From contig NZ_CP108487.1 in NCBI RefSeq assembly GCF_036226525.1, positions 1,240,001 through 1,304,000 on the forward strand: DNA of 64,000 bases, given 5' to 3'. A program made the position numbers and the translations under genes. Position 1 is the stretch's first letter. The number at the start of each line of letters is the position of its first letter. This DNA is from Kribbella sp. NBC_01245. Its GTDB lineage: Bacteria > Actinomycetota > Actinomycetes > Propionibacteriales > Kribbellaceae. This document shows, one piece after another, positions 61,613 through 64,000 of this stretch. Under the pieces are notes generated by a model, which did no database searches, was not told the DNA's origin, and saw nothing but the letters and a program-made list of their open reading frames with translations.

Positions 61613-62328
61613 CCAGCGGAGATCAACACCTGCAGCCGCCCCGCACAGATGACCTGAAACCCCTTCCGCATCGGCTGCACCTGGCGATGCGACAAGGTGT
61701 TCGGTTCTATCTCGGCCGCAAGTACGAGGTGGTCAGCCATGATGTGCACCACGTTCCGCGCACCGGCCCAGTGATCCTGGCGCCGAACCATCTCGGCATC
61801 CTGGATGGACCGCTGCTCGGCGCCTACTCGCCGCGGATGATCCACGCGGTGAGCAAGATCGAGGCGTTCACGGGTTTCCAGGGCTGGCTGCTGACCAAGG
61901 TCGGGCAGATCCCGATCGACCGATTCAGCGTGGACACCCGCGCCGTACGGCAGGCCATCCGCACTCTCCGTGACGGCCGAGTACTGAGCGTATATCCCGA
62001 GGGCGTCCGTGGCACCGGCGACTTCACCCAGGTCCGGACCGGAGTGGCGTACCTGGCCATGGTGACGGGGGCGCCGATCGTGCCGGTGGCGCTGCTCGGC
62101 ACCCGGGCGCCAGGGCAGGATGTCGACTCCAAGCCGCCCAAGGGATCCCGCATCGACGTGGTATATGGCGAGCCGATCACGATAGACCCCGTATCCTTTC
62201 CCAGGAGGCAGTTCGACGTACGTGCGGTTGCCGACGAGATCGGCGCCGTCCTGAGGACACATGTCCAGAAGGCCGTCGTTGCCACCGGCAACCCGCTCCC
62301 GGGTCTGCCAGGACACAAAGGAACGTGA
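61609..62328 (+). CDS. plsC: 1-acyl-glycerol-3-phosphate acyltransferase PlsC-like
   Basis: The 239-residue membrane-associated enzyme has the acyltransferase motif NHLGILDG (HX4D, near residue 64) and the later [20 protein letters not shown] glycerol-phosphate-binding segment (about 129-148), then [13 protein letters not shown]. It transfers a second acyl chain to lysophosphatidate in phospholipid synthesis. It is set between cmk and der, a normal order in actinobacteria where it is often noted as a PlsC-family gene of undefined chain choice. The start overlaps the cmk stop. Confidence 0.88.
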   Translation: MTSGDQHLQPPRTDDLKPLPHRLHLAMRQGVRFYLGRKYEVVSHDVHHVPRTGPVILAPNHLGILDGPLLGAYSPRMIHAVSKIEAFTGFQGWLLTKVGQIPIDRFSVDTRAVRQAIRTLRDGRVLSVYPEGVRGTGDFTQVRTGVAYLAMVTGAPIVPVALLGTRAPGQDVDSKPPKGSRIDVVYGEPITIDPVSFPRRQFDVRAVADEIGAVLRTHVQKAVVATGNPLPGLPGHKGT

Positions 62329-63698
62329 TGACTGACCTGCCCACCGGGTACGACGAGGCCAACTTCGAAGCTGAGGCGACCGGCCCGTTGCCCGTGCTGG
62401 CGATCGTCGGCCGGCCCAACGTCGGCAAGTCGACGCTGGTGAACCGCATCATCGGCCGCCGCGAGGCGGTCGTCGAGGACACCCCGGGTGTCACCCGCGA
62501 CCGCGTGTCGTACGACGCCAACTGGGGTGGCCGCCAGTTCACCGTGGTCGACACCGGCGGCTGGGACCCGGACGCCGTCGGCATGGCCGCGAAGGTGGCC
62601 GCCCAGGCCGAGGTCGCGATCATGGCCGCGGACGCGGTGCTGTTCGTGGTGGACGCCACCGTCGGTATCACCGACTCGGACGAGGCCGTCGTGCGAGTGC
62701 TGCGCAAGTCCGGTAAGCCGGTCGTGCTCGCGGCGAACAAGGTCGACGACCAGCGCACCGAGGCCGAGGCGATGAACCTCTGGAGCCTGGGCATCGGCGA
62801 GCCGTGGCCCGTCTCCGCGATGCACGGCCGCGGTTCGGGCGACCTGCTCGACGCCGTCCTGGCCGCCTTGCCGGACGCACCGGCCGAGACCGACCCGCAG
62901 CTCGGCGGTCCGCGCCGCGTCGCCATCGTCGGTAAGCCGAACGTCGGCAAGTCCTCCCTGCTGAACAAGGTCGCCAAGGAAGACCGCGTCGTCGTGCACG
63001 ACCTCGCCGGTACGACGGTCGACCCGGTGGACGAGTTGATCACCCTGGGCGGCCAGGTCTGGCGCTTCATCGACACCGCGGGCATTCGCCGCCGCGTCCG
63101 TACGGCGTCCGGTCACGAGTACTACGCCAGCCTCCGCACGCATGGCGCGATCGAGCGGGCTGAGGTCGTCGTCGTGGTGGTGGACGCGTCCGAGCCGATG
63201 ACCGAGCAGGACCTGCGCATCATGACCGCGGTGGAGGAGGCCGGTAAGGCGCTCGTCATCGCGTTCAACAAGTGGGACCTGGTCGACGAGGACCGGCGCT
63301 ACTACCTGGAGCGCGAGATCGACCGCGACCTGATCCAGTTCCGCTGGGCGCCGCGCGTCAACATCAGCGCGTTCACCGGCCGGCACATGGAGAAGCTCGT
63401 GCCTGCCATCGAGGCGGCGCTGGAAGGCTGGCAGACCCGCATCCCGACCGGCCAGCTGAACGCGTTCCTCGGCCGGCTCGTCGCGGCTCACCCGCACCCC
63501 GTGCGCAGTGGCAAACAGCCCAAGCTGCTGTTCGGGACGCAGGCCTCCACGATGCCTCCGACCTTCGTCATCTTCACGTCCGGCCAGATCGAACCGTCGT
63601 ACCAGCGGTTCATCGAGCGGCGCCTGCGCGAGGACTTCGGTTTCGTCGGAAGTCCCGTGCATGTCCAGGTGCGCCCCCGTAAAAAGAAGGTCCGCTGA
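62328..63698 (+). CDS. der: Ribosome biogenesis GTPase Der (EngA)
   Basis: The 456-residue protein has the unique pair of tandem GTPase domains. Domain 1 has [39 protein letters not shown] and AANKVDD; domain 2 has [29 protein letters not shown] and [13 protein letters not shown]-like carboxy-terminal domain binds the ribosome ([20 protein letters not shown]). It aids maturation of the 50S subunit. The ATG at 62328 shares one base with the plsC stop; a GTG at 62325 would add one residue. Confidence 0.95.
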   Translation: MTDLPTGYDEANFEAEATGPLPVLAIVGRPNVGKSTLVNRIIGRREAVVEDTPGVTRDRVSYDANWGGRQFTVVDTGGWDPDAVGMAAKVAAQAEVAIMAADAVLFVVDATVGITDSDEAVVRVLRKSGKPVVLAANKVDDQRTEAEAMNLWSLGIGEPWPVSAMHGRGSGDLLDAVLAALPDAPAETDPQLGGPRRVAIVGKPNVGKSSLLNKVAKEDRVVVHDLAGTTVDPVDELITLGGQVWRFIDTAGIRRRVRTASGHEYYASLRTHGAIERAEVVVVVVDASEPMTEQDLRIMTAVEEAGKALVIAFNKWDLVDEDRRYYLEREIDRDLIQFRWAPRVNISAFTGRHMEKLVPAIEAALEGWQTRIPTGQLNAFLGRLVAAHPHPVRSGKQPKLLFGTQASTMPPTFVIFTSGQIEPSYQRFIERRLREDFGFVGSPVHVQVRPRKKKVR

Positions 63699-63738
63699 TG
63701 CGGTATGGTTTACCCGCTCGCTCCTCGGAGTGAGTGCT

Positions 63739-63812
63739 CGGGCTGTGGCCTAGTTTGGTAGGGCGCTTCGCTGGGGGTGAAGAGATCGCAGGTTCAAATC
63801 CTGTCAGCCCGA
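63739..63812 (+). tRNA. tRNA-Pro (GGG)
   Basis: The 74-base gene folds into a full cloverleaf: acceptor CGGGCTG/CAGCCCG, D arm with TAGTTTGGTAG, anticodon stem CTTCG/TGAAG with loop CTGGGGG (anticodon GGG) and T arm GCAGG-TTCAAAT-CCTGT. The discriminator base is A. CCA is not encoded. A strong hairpin follows 8 bases later. Confidence 0.95.
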
Positions 63813-63820
63813 CAGAGTAA

Positions 63821-63852
63821 ATGAGGGGCACCGGACATCCGGTGCCCCTCAT
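63821..63852 (+). terminator. Terminator after tRNA-Pro
   Basis: Arms ATGAGGGGCACCGGA and its complement pair perfectly over 15 bp with a two-base gap in the loop; TTTCTTGTT follows, a rare T-rich tract in this window. Confidence 0.92.
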
Positions 63853-63874
63853 TTCTTGTTATACACAAGGCTTT

Positions 63875-64000
63875 CTAGCGGAAGTCCTCGACGTGATCGC
63901 GGGCCCACTCCGCAAACGTGCGGCCCGGTTTGCCGGTCGCGTCGCGCACACCAGGCCAGGGTTTGAGCAGTGCCGAGTAGTCCGGCTCCTCGCCCGATCC
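63875..64000 (-). CDS. NmrA/SDR-family protein, C-terminal end
   Basis: Only the last 41 residues are inside the window, ending KPWPGVRDATGKPGRTFAEW then ARDHVEDFR. The TGKPGRTFAEWARDH pattern is typical of the carboxy terminus of NmrA-like NAD(P)-binding proteins, similar in type to the gene at 870-1832. The rest of the gene lies beyond position 64000 on the minus strand. The family is a moderate-confidence guess from this short tail. Confidence 0.6.
   Translation of the reverse strand, partial: GSGEEPDYSALLKPWPGVRDATGKPGRTFAEWARDHVEDFR

Overview
The window is GC-rich DNA from an actinobacterium, most likely a Kribbella-like member of the Nocardioidaceae. The supporting markers are a complete Pup-proteasome locus (arc, dop, pup, prcB, prcA), the mycothiol gene mshC, an F420-type luciferase-like oxidoreductase, and the conserved block histidine phosphatase - DUF3090 - SCO1664 - mshC - PAC2 - metH - HAD. 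The genus is an inference from gene content, not from a search.

Layout. 1-5.5 kb: end of an MFS transporter, an acetyltransferase with an internal deletion, an NmrA/MarR divergent pair with two matching operators, an aldo/keto reductase with a DUF5703 gene, an F420 oxidoreductase and uppP. 5.6-7.6 kb: an IS4-type insertion sequence inside a palindromic repeat, then more repeat debris. 7.6-17.2 kb: corA and the mshC-metH block. 17.2-25.3 kb: a 163-bp hairpin element and a six-gene oligopeptide-type ABC transporter with two binding proteins. 25.3-27.0 kb: an ECF sigma factor and a partner membrane protein. 27.0-29.0 kb: about 2 kb without genes, packed with nested repeats. 29.0-37.2 kb: glpFKD, decayed genes, a secreted protein, an AhpD-like protein, and a second glycerol kinase with an IclR regulator. 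37.2-45.7 kb: a MacB/FtsX-type ABC exporter, an SDR enzyme, two broken genes, a small HTH regulator with twin operators, merR-merB and a RecB-type nuclease. 45.9-57.6 kb: a lipoprotein dioxygenase, a site-2 protease, trmI and the proteasome genes; the ATPase gene is separated from dop by an unrelated cluster that includes a frameshifted sigma factor. 57.6-64 kb: a Nudix hydrolase, a ZTP-type riboswitch with folD, chorismate mutase, tyrA, cmk, plsC, der, tRNA-Pro(GGG) and the end of an NmrA/SDR gene.

Working relationships. GlpF, GlpK and GlpD take up, phosphorylate and oxidise glycerol, and a second GlpK is coupled to a GylR-like IclR regulator. Pup, Dop, Arc and PrcBA form the pupylation-dependent degradation machine; Pup already ends in Glu. 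MerR probably controls a fused MerB-type organomercurial lyase.

The least explained material is the set of intergenic repeats. Two long-hairpin families keep a conserved core while their outer stems vary. A composite element (135-bp hairpin plus 24-bp tandem array) occurs as two facing copies plus one fragment. A 56-bp-arm hairpin has mismatches that are mostly G-U pairs only if the minus strand is transcribed. At least six genes are truncated, internally deleted or frameshifted.
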